Assembly: GCF_011008565.1 (NCBI RefSeq)
Contig: NZ_JAAIWK010000013.1
Location: 1 to 64,000 of the forward strand
Reading direction: 5' to 3'
Source of the DNA: Heyndrickxia ginsengihumi
GTDB taxonomy: Bacteria; Bacillota; Bacilli; Bacillales; Bacillaceae_C
Length of the DNA: 64,000 nt
Below the pieces are notes generated by a model that worked only from the letters and a program-made list of their open reading frames with translations, searched no databases and was not told the DNA's origin. Numbering within the stretch: the first letter of the stretch is position 1; each line of letters opens with the position of its first letter. Positions 27,658 to 37,330 of the stretch are shown piece by piece. Made by a program: the position numbers and the translations under genes.

Positions 27658-27764
27658 TGAAATAATATATTAGTTATTTATAAGCTTCGCGCTTTCATTA
27701 ATAGAGTGGCTATTATTATTAAAAGGAGAAAATGCGAATAGAATTTTTCAGGTTTTCAGAGTCT

Positions 27765-27808
27765 ATAACAACCAACAATCAATCTTATTGATTGTTGGTT
27801 GTTATTTG
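27765..27808 (+). terminator. Terminator of the GGDEF gene
   Basis: A near-perfect stem AACAACCAACAATCAAT/ATTGATTGTTGGTTGTT is followed by ATTT. The T run is short but the stem is very stable. Confidence 0.8.
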
Positions 27809-27818
27809 AGTTAAATGA

Positions 27819-28211
27819 TTTACAAAGATTCTCGTTTCAAAATTTGCGTTGTGTGTAAAATGCCTATTAGGTGTCGCTTTAAGTGCTCTTGTGTTTGGCT
27901 GGAAAATTGCACATATTAAATCGTCTTCGAAAATAGAAGGAAACAAAAACATTTATACCATTTCAGGACAAATGTTTTTTGGAACGACTAATTATTTCTT
28001 GACGGTGTTTGACTATGAACATGATCCTGATCAAATTGAAATTGATTTTACTCACTCACATATTTGGGATCATTCTCGTGTAACAGCGATTGGAAAAGTA
28101 ATCGAAAAATATGAAAGTCATCATAAAAAAGTAATACTTGTAGGGTTAAACGAAGAAATTCATAGAATGATTGATCGTATTGGATTACAATCAGTATCAA
28201 GCTATGAATAG
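27819..28211 (+). pseudogene. C-terminal remnant of a SulP-family anion transporter
   Basis: About 130 codons are open. They begin in the last transmembrane helix (LLGVALSALVFGWKIAHIK) and run through a STAS domain (YTISGQMFFGTTNYF ... DFTHSHIWD). Intact SulP transporters are near 480 aa or more, so two thirds of the gene is missing. The piece lies directly after the terminator of the GGDEF gene, with only a TTG at 27849 and no ribosome binding site. I consider it a deletion remnant. Confidence 0.72.
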
Positions 28212-28465
28212 TTCTAATATATATAAACATGTGATGATGCGGAAATCTTATGTGAAACAAGTTGCTTTTTTATCAAACTGTTCATAATATGTGCTGATGG
28301 AAAAAGGACATGACTGCCATTGTTTAATTCCTTACAAAAAGTCCTCTCTTTGTTGGGATAACAATTCATATGCTCTACGGCGTTTAATTTTATATTATTC
28401 ATGAATTTTGGCTGTGTTGCTCATCTTGCGCCTATATTTATTAGATAAAAATAGTAAAAAGATTC

Positions 28466-28505
28466 TTGAAATCAATTGTTAAATCGGTTACACTAATTAC
28501 ACTAA
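28466..28505 (+). promoter_or_regulatory. Promoter of the efflux gene with a tandem 9-bp repeat
   Basis: TTGAAA (28466-28471) and TACACT (28489-28494) have spacing 17. The -10 lies inside an exact tandem duplication of TTACACTAA (28488-28496 and 28497-28505). Confidence 0.78.
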
Positions 28506-28530
28506 ATATGAAGGAGTGAACCAAAGGGCG

Positions 28531-28542
28531 ATGATTTACTAA
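28531..28542 (+). CDS. Candidate three-residue leader peptide (MIY)
   Basis: ATG-ATT-TAC-TAA overlaps the first bases of the long hairpin arm at 28538. AAGGAG lies 14 nt upstream and AAAGGG 2 nt upstream; neither spacing is ideal. An in-frame GTG at 28516 would give eight residues but overlaps the ribosome site. It is listed because of its position in the attenuator. Confidence 0.4.
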   Translation: MIY

Positions 28543-28711
28543 TCCTATTTATTCAAAAAACAACTCGTAAACGATACGATGCATTTTTTGAATAGGATTA
28601 GTCTGTATTTTTATAAAAATCATGGATCATACAGTACGAGTACGTTCGGTATGTTGTCCTTCGGTTCAAGACGACCTCTTATTCTAAAAAATGCAGGATA
28701 GGAGGTTTTTT
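28538..28711 (+). promoter_or_regulatory. Attenuator-like leader with two exclusive folds
   Basis: Fold 1: 28538-28560 pairs with 28584-28602 (19 bp, one 4-nt bulge), and 28674-28682 pairs with 28698-28706 (9 bp). The second stem buries the ribosome site GGATAGGAGG and is followed by six T's. Fold 2: 28580-28594 pairs with 28680-28695 (15 bp, one bulge). Fold 2 cannot coexist with either stem of fold 1 and leaves the ribosome site free. Confidence 0.68.
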
Positions 28712-28713
28712 AT

Positions 28714-29985
28714 ATGGAAAAAAATAGAAATCAAAAGATGCGGCAGGAAAAGGAAAATGTCTTGACAACATTATTAAAAAATCGCTTTGTAAGGGCAATA
28801 TTCCTTTCCGCTATATGTTTGCAAATTGGCATTTGGATTCGAAACTTTGCTGTTCTTTTATTTGTCATGGATAAAACAAATGGAAATGCCTTTGCTGTTT
28901 CGATGATCTCTGTGGCAGAATTTGCGCCGATATTTATTTTTTCATTTATTGGTGGGGCATTTGCAGATCGATGGCGGCCGAAAAGGACGATGGTATGGTG
29001 CGATGCTTTAAGCGCTGTTTCAGTTTTTGCAGTAATTCTTGCTCTTGTTTTCGGAACTTGGAAGGCGATATTTTTTGCTACTTTAATTTCGTCAATACTA
29101 TCGCAATTTTCGCAACCGTCGGGTATGAAATTGTTCAAAATGCATTTACAAGAAGAATTAATTCAGTCGGCCATGTCCATTTATCAAACGATCTTTGCCA
29201 TGTTTGTTATTTTAGGACCGATACTCGGTACTTTTATTTATCAGAAATTTGGTATAGACATATCGATTATGATGACGGGGATCGCATTTTTGTTATCTGC
29301 AGCAATATTGACGCTTATACCAGCTGACCATTCTCTAAAAAAAGAAGAAAAAGTAACAACACTTTTACAAGAAATGAAGAGTGGGATTAAATATGTTTTA
29401 GCAAAAAGAGAATTAAAGTTGCTAGGTGTTTGTTTTATGGCAGCTGGATTAGGAATTGGTTTAATCCAGCCTCTCAACATTTTCTTAGTGACGGAGCGTT
29501 TAGAATTGCCAAAGGAATATTTGCAATGGCTATTGATGGTTAATGGAATTGGTATGATATTGGGTGGAGGAATTTCTATGGCTTTTTCAAAAAAGACTCC
29601 CCCGCAAACATTACTGGCGATCGGCATGTTGGCGAATGCCATTGGCACGAGTGTAACAGGTGCTTCGTCTATTTTATGGCTGACTTTAGCTACGCAATTC
29701 TTGAGTGGACTCTTTTTACCTTGCATTCAAATTGGCATCAATACAATGATTATTCAGCATACGGAAACGGCATTCATTGGAAGGGTGAACGGAACACTAT
29801 CGCCATTGTTCACAGGATCAATGGTAATAACAATGAGCATTGCCGGAACATTAAAAGAGTTGTTTTCAATTGTTGCGATATTTGAAGTTGCTGCTGTTCT
29901 TTTTATTGTTGGGTTATTGTTCATCTTACCAATTTATAAAAAAACTGGCGCAGATCCTGTAGAGGTTCCTCGAGAAGAGGTATAG
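28714..29985 (+). CDS. MFS efflux transporter
   Basis: This 423-aa protein has twelve predicted transmembrane helices. It shows an MFS motif A variant (FADRWRPKRTMVW) between helices 2 and 3 and resembles macrolide/multidrug exporters of the MFS_3 group (Mef-like). GGATAGGAGG lies 8 nt before the ATG. The 210-nt leader has the features of drug-induced translation attenuation, which supports an antibiotic as inducer and substrate, although the identity cannot be read. It is a single gene. Confidence 0.86.
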   Translation: MEKNRNQKMRQEKENVLTTLLKNRFVRAIFLSAICLQIGIWIRNFAVLLFVMDKTNGNAFAVSMISVAEFAPIFIFSFIGGAFADRWRPKRTMVWCDALSAVSVFAVILALVFGTWKAIFFATLISSILSQFSQPSGMKLFKMHLQEELIQSAMSIYQTIFAMFVILGPILGTFIYQKFGIDISIMMTGIAFLLSAAILTLIPADHSLKKEEKVTTLLQEMKSGIKYVLAKRELKLLGVCFMAAGLGIGLIQPLNIFLVTERLELPKEYLQWLLMVNGIGMILGGGISMAFSKKTPPQTLLAIGMLANAIGTSVTGASSILWLTLATQFLSGLFLPCIQIGINTMIIQHTETAFIGRVNGTLSPLFTGSMVITMSIAGTLKELFSIVAIFEVAAVLFIVGLLFILPIYKKTGADPVEVPREEV

Positions 29986-29997
29986 CATGAAGATGAG

Positions 29998-30160
29998 GCT
30001 GGGACATAACTCAAAAGTGGTTAGCTAAAGACAAACATTGTACAAATTAGTTCCGGAAATAGACGTAGACTCCTGCGGGAGGATAGGCATCTGTGAGACC
30101 CCGCAGTGCATTAGAACAAAGAGGATCACCAGCCGCCCGCCCTGAAACAGAAATCAGTCT
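29998..30160. repeat. Dispersed GC-rich intergenic element
   Basis: The segment contains ACTCCTGCGGGAGGATAGGC, GTGAGACCCCGCAG and CCAGCCGCCCGCCC in the order typical of a structured intergenic element found across Bacillus genomes. It is the best-preserved copy in the window, between the MFS gene and the S66 peptidase gene. Confidence 0.6.
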
Positions 30161-30185
30161 CCAATTAACAACGAAAGGATGAAGA

Positions 30186-31166
30186 ATGATGCAAACTTTA
30201 AAGAGGGGAGACATAATCGGTATTTTTTCCCCTTCTTCTCCTGTTACATATACTTGTCCAAAAAGATTTAAACGGGCGAAGGAATTTATCGAAGCAAAAG
30301 GTTTTAGAATACTAGAGGGAAAATTAACGGGAAAGTATGATTATTATCGTTCAGGAAGTATACAGGAAAGAGTAGAGGAATTAAATGAACTGATTAGGAA
30401 TCCGGAAGTGCGCTGTATCATGTCAACAATTGGCGGAAGCAATTCTAACTCTCTGCTTCCCTATATAGACTATGAAGCATTAAAAAGTGACCCTAAAATT
30501 ATCATTGGATACTCTGATGTCACAGCTATTTTGCTAGCAATCTATGCGAAGACAGGTGTTCAAACATTTTATGGACCTGCCCTTGTCGCATCATTCGGGG
30601 AATTTACACCATTCGTCGAAGATACCTATCACTATTTTGAAAAAATTCTTGTTGGCGAAACTAATTTTCCTTTCTGTGTTGAACTGCCAAATTATTGGAC
30701 AGATGAATATGTAAAATGGGAAACGCAGGAGAGGGAAAAAGAAAAAAGAGAAAATAAGTGGATTACCGTTCACGATGGGGTAGCTAGAGGAAGATTAATA
30801 GGTGGAAATTTAAATACAATGCAAGCTTTCTGGGGAAGTGAATATATGCCCGAAATAAAAGAAGGAGATATTCTTTTTATAGAAGATTCTTTAAAAAATG
30901 CAGCAACAATTGAAAGGAGCTTTTCCCTTCTAAAGGTAAATGGAGTTTTTGATAAAATTGCTGGCATTATTCTTGGTAAACATGAATTATTTGATGATCA
31001 ACATACGGGGCGGAAACCGTTTGAACTATTATTAGAGGTATTAGAAGATCAGCACATTCCGTTTTTAGCGGATTTTGATTGTTGCCATACTCATCCTATG
31101 ATCACAATGCCAATTGGTTGTGAAATTGAACTAGATGCAACTAATCAAAGAATTTCTATTTTATAG
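30186..31166 (+). CDS. S66-family LD-carboxypeptidase/MccF-like peptidase
   Basis: This 326-aa serine peptidase has the nucleophile serine in IGYSDVTAI, the glutamate in ILFIEDS and the histidine in CCHTHPM. The S66 family cleaves L,D-bonds in peptidoglycan peptides or inactivates microcin C-like compounds. Bacillus YocD-type proteins fall here. AAAGGATGAAG lies before the ATG. It is bounded by a strong bidirectional terminator shared with brnQ. Which of the two roles applies is unknown. Confidence 0.87.
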   Translation: MMQTLKRGDIIGIFSPSSPVTYTCPKRFKRAKEFIEAKGFRILEGKLTGKYDYYRSGSIQERVEELNELIRNPEVRCIMSTIGGSNSNSLLPYIDYEALKSDPKIIIGYSDVTAILLAIYAKTGVQTFYGPALVASFGEFTPFVEDTYHYFEKILVGETNFPFCVELPNYWTDEYVKWETQEREKEKRENKWITVHDGVARGRLIGGNLNTMQAFWGSEYMPEIKEGDILFIEDSLKNAATIERSFSLLKVNGVFDKIAGIILGKHELFDDQHTGRKPFELLLEVLEDQHIPFLADFDCCHTHPMITMPIGCEIELDATNQRISIL

Positions 31167-31257
31167 GAACAAATACATGTGTGGAAAAAATGTATTGAGA
31201 AATGATCTCAATTATGATTAGTCATATATAATAGAAGAAACTAGGTGAAAAACAACA

Positions 31258-31305
31258 AAAAAGAGCCCCAATTCTCAATGACGTTGAGAATTGGGGCTCT
31301 TTTTG
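31258..31305. terminator. Bidirectional terminator between the S66 gene and brnQ
   Basis: A perfect 18-bp stem AAGAGCCCCAATTCTCAA (31261-31278 with 31284-31301) has A's before it and T's after it, so it works for both convergent genes. Confidence 0.95.
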
Positions 31306-31311
31306 TTGAAA

Positions 31312-32664
31312 TTATAATGACTGTTCACTTGCCTTTGTTTTTAATGAATGAGGTGTATTTGTATGCCGATCCCATTTTGTGAAAATCAGTCCAATGACGA
31401 TTCCGACAAGTGCTGGTACGACCCATTCAAGACCGACAGATGCCAGTGGCAGTGCTTGTGTGAATGTTTTGACAGGACCTAATGAAAGCCCAAATCCTTG
31501 AAGTCCCTCAAATAATGAAAATATACCTGTAAAGAATAAAGCAAAACCATACACTCTTTTGGAACCGCGGAATAATTTATGGAAGAATGTGAGCACGACT
31601 AAAACAATTGTAATAGGATAAGCCATTTCTAAAAACGGTACTGAAAATTTCAAGATAAGATTCAAACCGAGATTCGAAAGAATAAACCCGATGACTGTTA
31701 TAGTGATAACAACTGTTTTATAACTAAATTTCGGAATTAATGCTGAAAAATATTCTCCGCAAGCTGTCGTTAAACCGACAACAGTAGTGAAACATGCGAG
31801 TGTGAAAATAAATCCTAGTAATGCTTTTCCGCCTTGACCAAGAACAAGGGTCGATGTAGCAGTAAGGACATCTGTTCCATTGCTGAAAGTTCCTTCTGAC
31901 GCCATTTTGACGCCGATAAATCCTAAAGAGACATATACCAACGCAAGAATTGCACCAGCTATAACACCGGCTTTTAAAGTATAGGAAGTCAATTGTTTTT
32001 TATCTTTAACACCGCGGCGTTTAACTGCTGTTAATATAACGATTCCGAATGCTAAAGATGCTAATGCATCCATTGTTGAATAGCCATCAATAAATCCTTG
32101 GAAGAAAGAATGTGTTTTATAATTTCCCACAGGTGCAAGTGATGGATGTCCAGCAAGTTTTATAATTCCGACTACACATAATACAACCATTGAGATCAGT
32201 AAGACCGGTGTAATCCAACGGCCAAGATATTTAGACATTTTATCTGGATTCAAACTTACTAAAAATACTAAGGCAAAAAATACAATACTAAAAATAAATA
32301 ATGATAAAGACGATTGTTGTGCTGAACCGTGGAGAAAAGGCTTTACTCCCATCTCATAGGCGACATTTGCATTTCGAGGAATCGCTAGAAATGGTCCGAT
32401 GCACAAATAAACAATAACTGTAAAAATAGTACTGAAAATTGGATGGACACGATTACCAATCGATTGAATTCCTCCATCTACGATCGAAACAGCTGCTATT
32501 ACGATTACTGGTAATCCAACCCCTGTTACGATAAAACCTAGAATAGCAGTCCAGTATGAAGTTCCGGATTGAATACCTAGAAAAGGTGGAAAAATTAAAT
32601 TGCCTGCCCCAAAAAACATAGAAAATAGCATAAACCCTATAAATAACAAATCATTTTTTTTCAC
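31312..32664 (-). CDS. brnQ: Branched-chain amino acid carrier BrnQ (LIVCS family)
   Basis: This sodium- or proton-coupled importer takes up Leu, Ile and Val. The 450 aa contain about twelve hydrophobic helices. The N-terminal signature FMLFSMFFGAGNLIFPPFLG is characteristic of the family. GAAGGAGA precedes the start codon, a GTG at 32664. Expression is under an Ile-specific T-box at 32696-32945, so uptake rises when charged tRNA-Ile falls. It lies divergent from ilvD, matching uptake with synthesis. Confidence 0.94.
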   Translation of the reverse strand: MKKNDLLFIGFMLFSMFFGAGNLIFPPFLGIQSGTSYWTAILGFIVTGVGLPVIVIAAVSIVDGGIQSIGNRVHPIFSTIFTVIVYLCIGPFLAIPRNANVAYEMGVKPFLHGSAQQSSLSLFIFSIVFFALVFLVSLNPDKMSKYLGRWITPVLLISMVVLCVVGIIKLAGHPSLAPVGNYKTHSFFQGFIDGYSTMDALASLAFGIVILTAVKRRGVKDKKQLTSYTLKAGVIAGAILALVYVSLGFIGVKMASEGTFSNGTDVLTATSTLVLGQGGKALLGFIFTLACFTTVVGLTTACGEYFSALIPKFSYKTVVITITVIGFILSNLGLNLILKFSVPFLEMAYPITIVLVVLTFFHKLFRGSKRVYGFALFFTGIFSLFEGLQGFGLSLGPVKTFTQALPLASVGLEWVVPALVGIVIGLIFTKWDRHTNTPHSLKTKASEQSL

Positions 32665-32689
32665 GCCATGTCTCTCCTTCGTAGTAAAA

Positions 32690-32945
32690 AATAAAAAACT
32701 CGCCCCTAAATAAGGGACGAGTTAGCTCGCGTTACCACCCTAGTTCCATTACAAAAAGTAATGGCGCTCAGTCAACGTACAATCATACGTGTTCCTTTAT
32801 AACGGAGGAAATTCCGTCAGAGCTTACTGTTGTTTCGGCTCTGCATCTCAGAGATGATCTTCGGAAAGGACTTGAACATTGACTTTCAGCACTACGCCAA
32901 CTCTCTGTGGAACAAGTTCCTAACTTACTCTTCTCGTCATAGAAT
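32690..32945 (-). promoter_or_regulatory. T-box riboswitch of brnQ, Ile specifier (ATC)
   Basis: On the minus strand a stem I is recognisable with AGAGAGTTGG and CTGAAA near its start. The specifier region reads AAG-ATC-ATC-TCTGAG, which aligns with ATC in the ilvB leader. The antiterminator core AGGGTGGTAACGCGAG lies at 32726-32741 (a variant of GGTACCGCG). The terminator AACTCGTCCCT/AGGGGCGAGTT with TTTTTT lies at 32696-32722. Confidence 0.92.
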
Positions 32946-33129
32946 TTTGAATGAAAAATTTGTTTCGTATTATCTGAAAACAAGATTAACAAACGAATAA
33001 ATATCTGTCAACATGTTTAACAAAGATTTCTTATTTTTGTTTTTAAGATCAATGAGCAGCACTGTTAATAAAATAAATGTCATTTTAGCAGAAAAAAGAT
33101 GCTGTTCTTATTATAGACTGATAATGAAG

Positions 33130-33240
33130 TTAATTGAAGTGAAAAGTACGGGACTTCTGTAGGAAAGCAGGATTGAAGTGACTTACGGAGTGCTGAGGAA
33201 CTCAGCACCCGCTAGCAGAAAGCGAGTATCTTGAAAAAAA
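33130..33240. repeat. Decayed GC-rich element upstream of ilvD
   Basis: The fragments GGACTTCTGTAGGAAAGCAG and CACCCGCTAGCAGAAAGCGAG resemble the dispersed element, with an inserted small inverted repeat GTGCTGAG/CTCAGCAC. There is no coding capacity. Confidence 0.45.
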
Positions 33241-33354
33241 ATTTCCCCTATAACATCCTCTTTTGTAAAATTATTCCTTACATACCAACATTTTTTAATG
33301 CAGAAAAAATTTTTCGCCATTTTCAGAAGGTAGATATATATAAGTAGGGAAAAA

Positions 33355-33369
33355 GTGGAAACGTTTTCA
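33355..33369 (+). promoter_or_regulatory. Catabolite-responsive element (cre) upstream of ilvD
   Basis: The site TGGAAACGTTTTCA fits the CcpA consensus WTGNAANCGNWNNCW at all but the first base. Its centre lies about 90 bp upstream of the predicted start. In Bacillus subtilis CcpA activates ilv-leu from a similar distance, so activation rather than repression is likely. Confidence 0.65.
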
Positions 33370-33415
33370 AATTAACTTTCTAATCAAAATTGTCAAAAAA
33401 GTTCACTAAAAAGGG

Positions 33416-33444
33416 TTGACCATTTATAAGAAAAGTCGTATGAT
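33416..33444 (+). promoter_or_regulatory. Promoter of ilvD
   Basis: TTGACC (33416-33421) and TATGAT (33439-33444) are spaced 17 bp. A CodY-like ATTTTCAGAAG lies at 33319-33329, about 85 bp upstream; it is an imperfect match. Confidence 0.8.
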
Positions 33445-33576
33445 TGACAACAATTAAAGAATATATAAAAAATTCAATTTTGAGTGATGATGCAGAATGT
33501 TTTGTTCAATTAGTTTTTTAGTTGAATGAACACTTATGAAACAGTCGTTCCAAAGGAAATGAATGGGAGTGATGGA

Positions 33577-35277
33577 ATGCGAAGTGACATGATTAAAAAG
33601 GGAATTGACCGAGCACCGCATCGCAGTTTATTGTATGCAGCAGGTCTAAAAACGGAAGATATCAATAAACCATTTATCGGTGTGTGTAATTCCTATATTG
33701 ATATTATTCCCGGACATAAACATTTAAATAAGTTCGCTGAAGTTGTAAAAGAGGCGATTTGGGAAGCCGGCGGTGTTCCCTTTGAATTTAATACGATCGG
33801 TGTAGATGATGGAATTGCAATGGGACATATCGGAATGAGATATTCATTGCCGAGCCGCGAACTAATTGCAGATAGCGCTGAAACGGTTATAAATGCTCAT
33901 TGGTTTGATGGTGTTTTTTATATTCCGAATTGTGACAAAATTACACCTGGAATGTTAATGGCAGCTGTTCGAACGAATGTCCCAGCGGTTTTTGTTTCTG
34001 GTGGACCAATGGAAGCAGGAAAAACCCCGGATGGTAAAAACTTATCGCTCACCTCTGTTTTTGAAGGGGTTGGTGCAGCAAAATCAGGAAAAATCAGCTA
34101 TGAAGAGCTGGAAATGTTAGAATCCAATGCTTGTCCAACATGTGGTTCATGTTCAGGAATGTTTACAGCCAATTCAATGAACTCACTGATGGAAATGCTC
34201 GGTTTAACTCCTCCAGGGAATGCGACAATTATAGCAACATCAGGAGAACGTCACCGGATTATTAAAGAGGCTGTTCAATACTTAATGAATTGTATTGAAA
34301 AAGATATAAGGCCGCGAGATATTGTAACAGAAGAAGCGATTGATGATGCATTTGCTCTTGATATGGCGATGGGCGGCTCAACGAATACTGTCCTACATAC
34401 ATTAGCCATCGCAAATGAAGCAGGCATTAATTATGATTTACAACGTATTAATGAAGTAGCAAAACGAGTTCCTTATTTAGCGAAAATCATGCCGGCTTCA
34501 GATTATTCAATGCATGATGTTCATCTTGCTGGTGGAATAAGTGCTATTGTTAGAGAACTTTGTAAGGTAGAAGGTGCATTGCATCCTGACAGAATTACTG
34601 TGACAGGAAAAAGCATTTATGAGAATGTAAAAGACGCTGAAATTTTAAATTCTCAAGTAATCAGACCAAAGGATAATCCTTATAGCCCTGTCGGTGGATT
34701 GTCCATCTTGTTTGGAAATATCGCTCCGGATGGTGCAGTAATTAAAGTAGGGGCAGTTGATCCATCAATTAAAACTTTTACCGGAGAAGCAATTGTATTT
34801 GAATCTCAGGAAGAGGCGCAAGCAGGGATAGACAACGGGCTAGTAAGAGAAGGGCATGTAGTTGTCATTCGCTATGAAGGCCCAAAAGGCGGGCCAGGGA
34901 TGCCAGAGATGCTTGCACCGACATCCTCTATTATGGGGAGAGGATTAGGGAAAAGTGTTGCCCTCATTACAGATGGAAGATTTTCTGGTGCAACGCGTGG
35001 GATCAGTATTGGTCATATTTCACCGGAAGCAGCAGAAGGTGGACCAATCGCATTAGTGCAAAATGGAGATAAAATTTTCATAGACTTAGTGAATAGAAGT
35101 ATTCAACTTCTTGTAACAGATGAGGAGTTAGAAAATAGAAAAAGAAATTGGATTCCACCAGAGCCTAAGATTACAAGTGGCTGGCTGGCAAGATATGCTG
35201 CTCTTGTATCAAGCGCCAATACGGGTGGAGTTATGAAAATTCAATTACAGAACAAATCGTTGACGAGGATAAAGTGA
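33577..35277 (+). CDS. ilvD: Dihydroxy-acid dehydratase
   Basis: IlvD performs the third step of Ile/Val synthesis, turning dihydroxy acids into 2-keto acids with an iron-sulfur cluster. Cluster and active-site motifs are [19 protein letters not shown] and [12 protein letters not shown] choose the ATG at 33577, preceded by GGGAGTGA, because it begins [19 protein letters not shown] like other Bacillus enzymes. An ATG at 33526 has no ribosome binding site and would add 17 residues. It precedes the ilvB T-box, so it is made from its own promoter without T-box control. The C-terminal tail after NTGGVMKI is about 11 residues longer than usual. Confidence 0.94.
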   Translation: MRSDMIKKGIDRAPHRSLLYAAGLKTEDINKPFIGVCNSYIDIIPGHKHLNKFAEVVKEAIWEAGGVPFEFNTIGVDDGIAMGHIGMRYSLPSRELIADSAETVINAHWFDGVFYIPNCDKITPGMLMAAVRTNVPAVFVSGGPMEAGKTPDGKNLSLTSVFEGVGAAKSGKISYEELEMLESNACPTCGSCSGMFTANSMNSLMEMLGLTPPGNATIIATSGERHRIIKEAVQYLMNCIEKDIRPRDIVTEEAIDDAFALDMAMGGSTNTVLHTLAIANEAGINYDLQRINEVAKRVPYLAKIMPASDYSMHDVHLAGGISAIVRELCKVEGALHPDRITVTGKSIYENVKDAEILNSQVIRPKDNPYSPVGGLSILFGNIAPDGAVIKVGAVDPSIKTFTGEAIVFESQEEAQAGIDNGLVREGHVVVIRYEGPKGGPGMPEMLAPTSSIMGRGLGKSVALITDGRFSGATRGISIGHISPEAAEGGPIALVQNGDKIFIDLVNRSIQLLVTDEELENRKRNWIPPEPKITSGWLARYAALVSSANTGGVMKIQLQNKSLTRIK

Positions 35278-35284
35278 TTTGATC

Positions 35285-35562
35285 AGGTATTTATAGAGAG
35301 TCGGGGATGCTGGAAACCGATAATACCCCTTATCATGACATCGCCTCTGAGTGCTTATCTGAACGATCCATCTAGTAGGATAAGTCGAGTCTTCTACAAA
35401 GACTTGTTACAAAAAGCGACATTCGTTGAAATGTTGCATGAGGTGACACTTGTAAGAGTGTCATGAAGTTGGGTGGTACCATGAAAAGATGCCTTTTCAT
35501 CCCTACAAAAATGGTAGACTTCTATTTTACCATGCATAGGGATAAAAAGGCTTTTTGTTTTG
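35285..35562 (+). promoter_or_regulatory. T-box riboswitch of ilvB, Ile specifier (ATC)
   Basis: The stem I start is AGAGAGTCGGGGATGCTGGA. The specifier reads GAC-ATC-GCC-TCTGAG. The T-box core is GGGTGGTACCA at 35471-35481. The terminator is formed by GCCTTTTCATCCCTA and TAGGGATAAAAAGGC, enclosing ATGGTA/TACCAT, followed by TTTTTG. The Bacillus subtilis ilv-leu leader reads Leu at this place, so an Ile specifier is a difference. Confidence 0.9.
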
Positions 35563-35614
35563 ATTAGGGTATATCCCTTTATCATATATCAATAAAAAAG
35601 CAGGAGGGAAAAAC

Positions 35615-37330
35615 GTGTGCGCTAAAGCAAGAATGGATGGAAATGTAAAAACAGTCGAGTTAAATGGTGCAGATGCGCTCGTTCAATTACTAATGAATGA
35701 GAATGTGGATGTGTTATTTGGTTATCCGGGTGGTGCTGTCTTACCAATTTATGATGCACTATATGATAAACCAATTAAACATGTATTAACTCGGCATGAA
35801 CAGGGAGCCATTCATGCGGCAGAAGGTTATGCACGTGTGACTGGAAAACCAGGTGTAGTCATTGCTACTTCAGGTCCAGGTGCAACGAATCTTATTACAG
35901 GTATTACAGATGCAATGATGGATTCACTTCCACTAGTTGTCATTACAGGTCAAGTTGCAAGTGCCGTAATTGGGAGCGATGCTTTTCAAGAGGCAGATGT
36001 AATTGGAATGACATCACCTATTACGAAGCATAACTATCAAGTTAGAGATTTGCAGGATCTTCCGAGAATTGTTAAAGAGGCATTTCATATAGCATCTTCA
36101 GGAAGGCCTGGTCCGGTAGTAATTGATGTTCCGAAAAATATTTCAGCACAAAAGATTGAGTTACCTGAAAGTGTTGAAGTACATTTGCCAGGCTATCAGC
36201 CAAATGTATCTCCAAATCCATTGCAAATTAAAAAATTAATGGAGGCCATTTCCTATTCTACTAAACCAGTGATTTTAGCTGGGGCAGGTGTATTGCATGC
36301 AAAGGCTTCTGAATTACTAGTACAGTTTGCAGAAAGAGGGAGAATTCCAGTTATTAATACGCTGCTGGGATTAGGCAGCTTTCCAGCGAATCATTCTTTG
36401 TTTTTAGGAATGGCTGGAATGCATGGAACTTTTGTAGCAAATACAGCAATATGTGAGAGTGATCTTTTAATTAATATCGGTGCCCGTTTTGATGATCGTT
36501 TAACAGGTAATCTAAAGTATTTTGCACCGAATGCAAAAGTTGTCCATATCGATATTGATCCTGCAGAAATCGGTAAAAACGTGAAAACAGATATTCCAAT
36601 TGTGTCCGATGCGAGAGAAGCATTGCTCAAAATTTGTGAAGGAAACATTGTAACTGCTGGTACTGAAGAATGGATTCAAAAACTGCAGGAAGATGCTGAA
36701 AAATATCCTCTTTGGTTCGATAGAGATGATGAAGAGCTTTCTCCGCAGCATGTTATTACAAGAATTCATCATTATACAGATGGGGATGCAATTGTTGCGA
36801 CGGATGTAGGGCAGCATCAAATGTGGACTGCACAATTTTACGGATTTGAAAAGCCTCATAACTGGATTACTTCCGGTGGTTTAGGAACGATGGGCTTTGG
36901 ATTTCCGGCAGCAATTGGCGCACAGTTAGCAAGACCGGATAAAAAAGTTATTGCTGTTGTCGGAGATGGCGGTTTTCAAATGACTTTGCAAGAATTAGCA
37001 GTTGTTAGGGAATTAAATATTCCAGTTAAAATCGTAATTGTAAATAATCAATATTTAGGAATGGTACGGCAATGGCAAGAAACTTTCTATAAGGAACGGT
37101 ATTCTTATTCCGATATTCAAGTTCAGCCAGATTTTGTTAAATTAGCTGAAAGTTATGGTATTAGAGGGATAAAAGTGACGAATGAGCAGCAATTGGAAGA
37201 CGCCTTTTCTACCATGCTCTTAGATGACGAGCCCGTTTTAATTGATTGTTGTGTGAAGAGGCTGGAATTGGTTAATCCAATGGTTGCGCCTGGAAAAGGT
37301 CTCCATGAAATGATGGGGGTGAAGCCATGA
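35615..37330 (+). CDS. ilvB: Acetolactate synthase large subunit
   Basis: This thiamine-diphosphate enzyme makes acetolactate or acetohydroxybutyrate, the first common step to Val/Leu and Ile. The 571 aa hold the catalytic glutamate region [19 protein letters not shown]-binding central domain (RFDDRLTGN) and the ThDP motif GDGGFQMT...NNQYLGMV. The start is GTG at 35615 after GGAGGG. Its stop overlaps ilvH (ATGA). It is the first gene under the Ile T-box. Confidence 0.96.
   Translation: MCAKARMDGNVKTVELNGADALVQLLMNENVDVLFGYPGGAVLPIYDALYDKPIKHVLTRHEQGAIHAAEGYARVTGKPGVVIATSGPGATNLITGITDAMMDSLPLVVITGQVASAVIGSDAFQEADVIGMTSPITKHNYQVRDLQDLPRIVKEAFHIASSGRPGPVVIDVPKNISAQKIELPESVEVHLPGYQPNVSPNPLQIKKLMEAISYSTKPVILAGAGVLHAKASELLVQFAERGRIPVINTLLGLGSFPANHSLFLGMAGMHGTFVANTAICESDLLINIGARFDDRLTGNLKYFAPNAKVVHIDIDPAEIGKNVKTDIPIVSDAREALLKICEGNIVTAGTEEWIQKLQEDAEKYPLWFDRDDEELSPQHVITRIHHYTDGDAIVATDVGQHQMWTAQFYGFEKPHNWITSGGLGTMGFGFPAAIGAQLARPDKKVIAVVGDGGFQMTLQELAVVRELNIPVKIVIVNNQYLGMVRQWQETFYKERYSYSDIQVQPDFVKLAESYGIRGIKVTNEQQLEDAFSTMLLDDEPVLIDCCVKRLELVNPMVAPGKGLHEMMGVKP

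Noticed and set aside
27849-28211. An intact 120-aa STAS protein gene
   Set aside because: The frame continues upstream into a transmembrane helix without a start, so a truncated SulP transporter explains it better.
33526-33576. Longer N-terminus for IlvD from an ATG at 33526
   Set aside because: There is no ribosome binding site, and family members begin at the MRSDMIKKG position.
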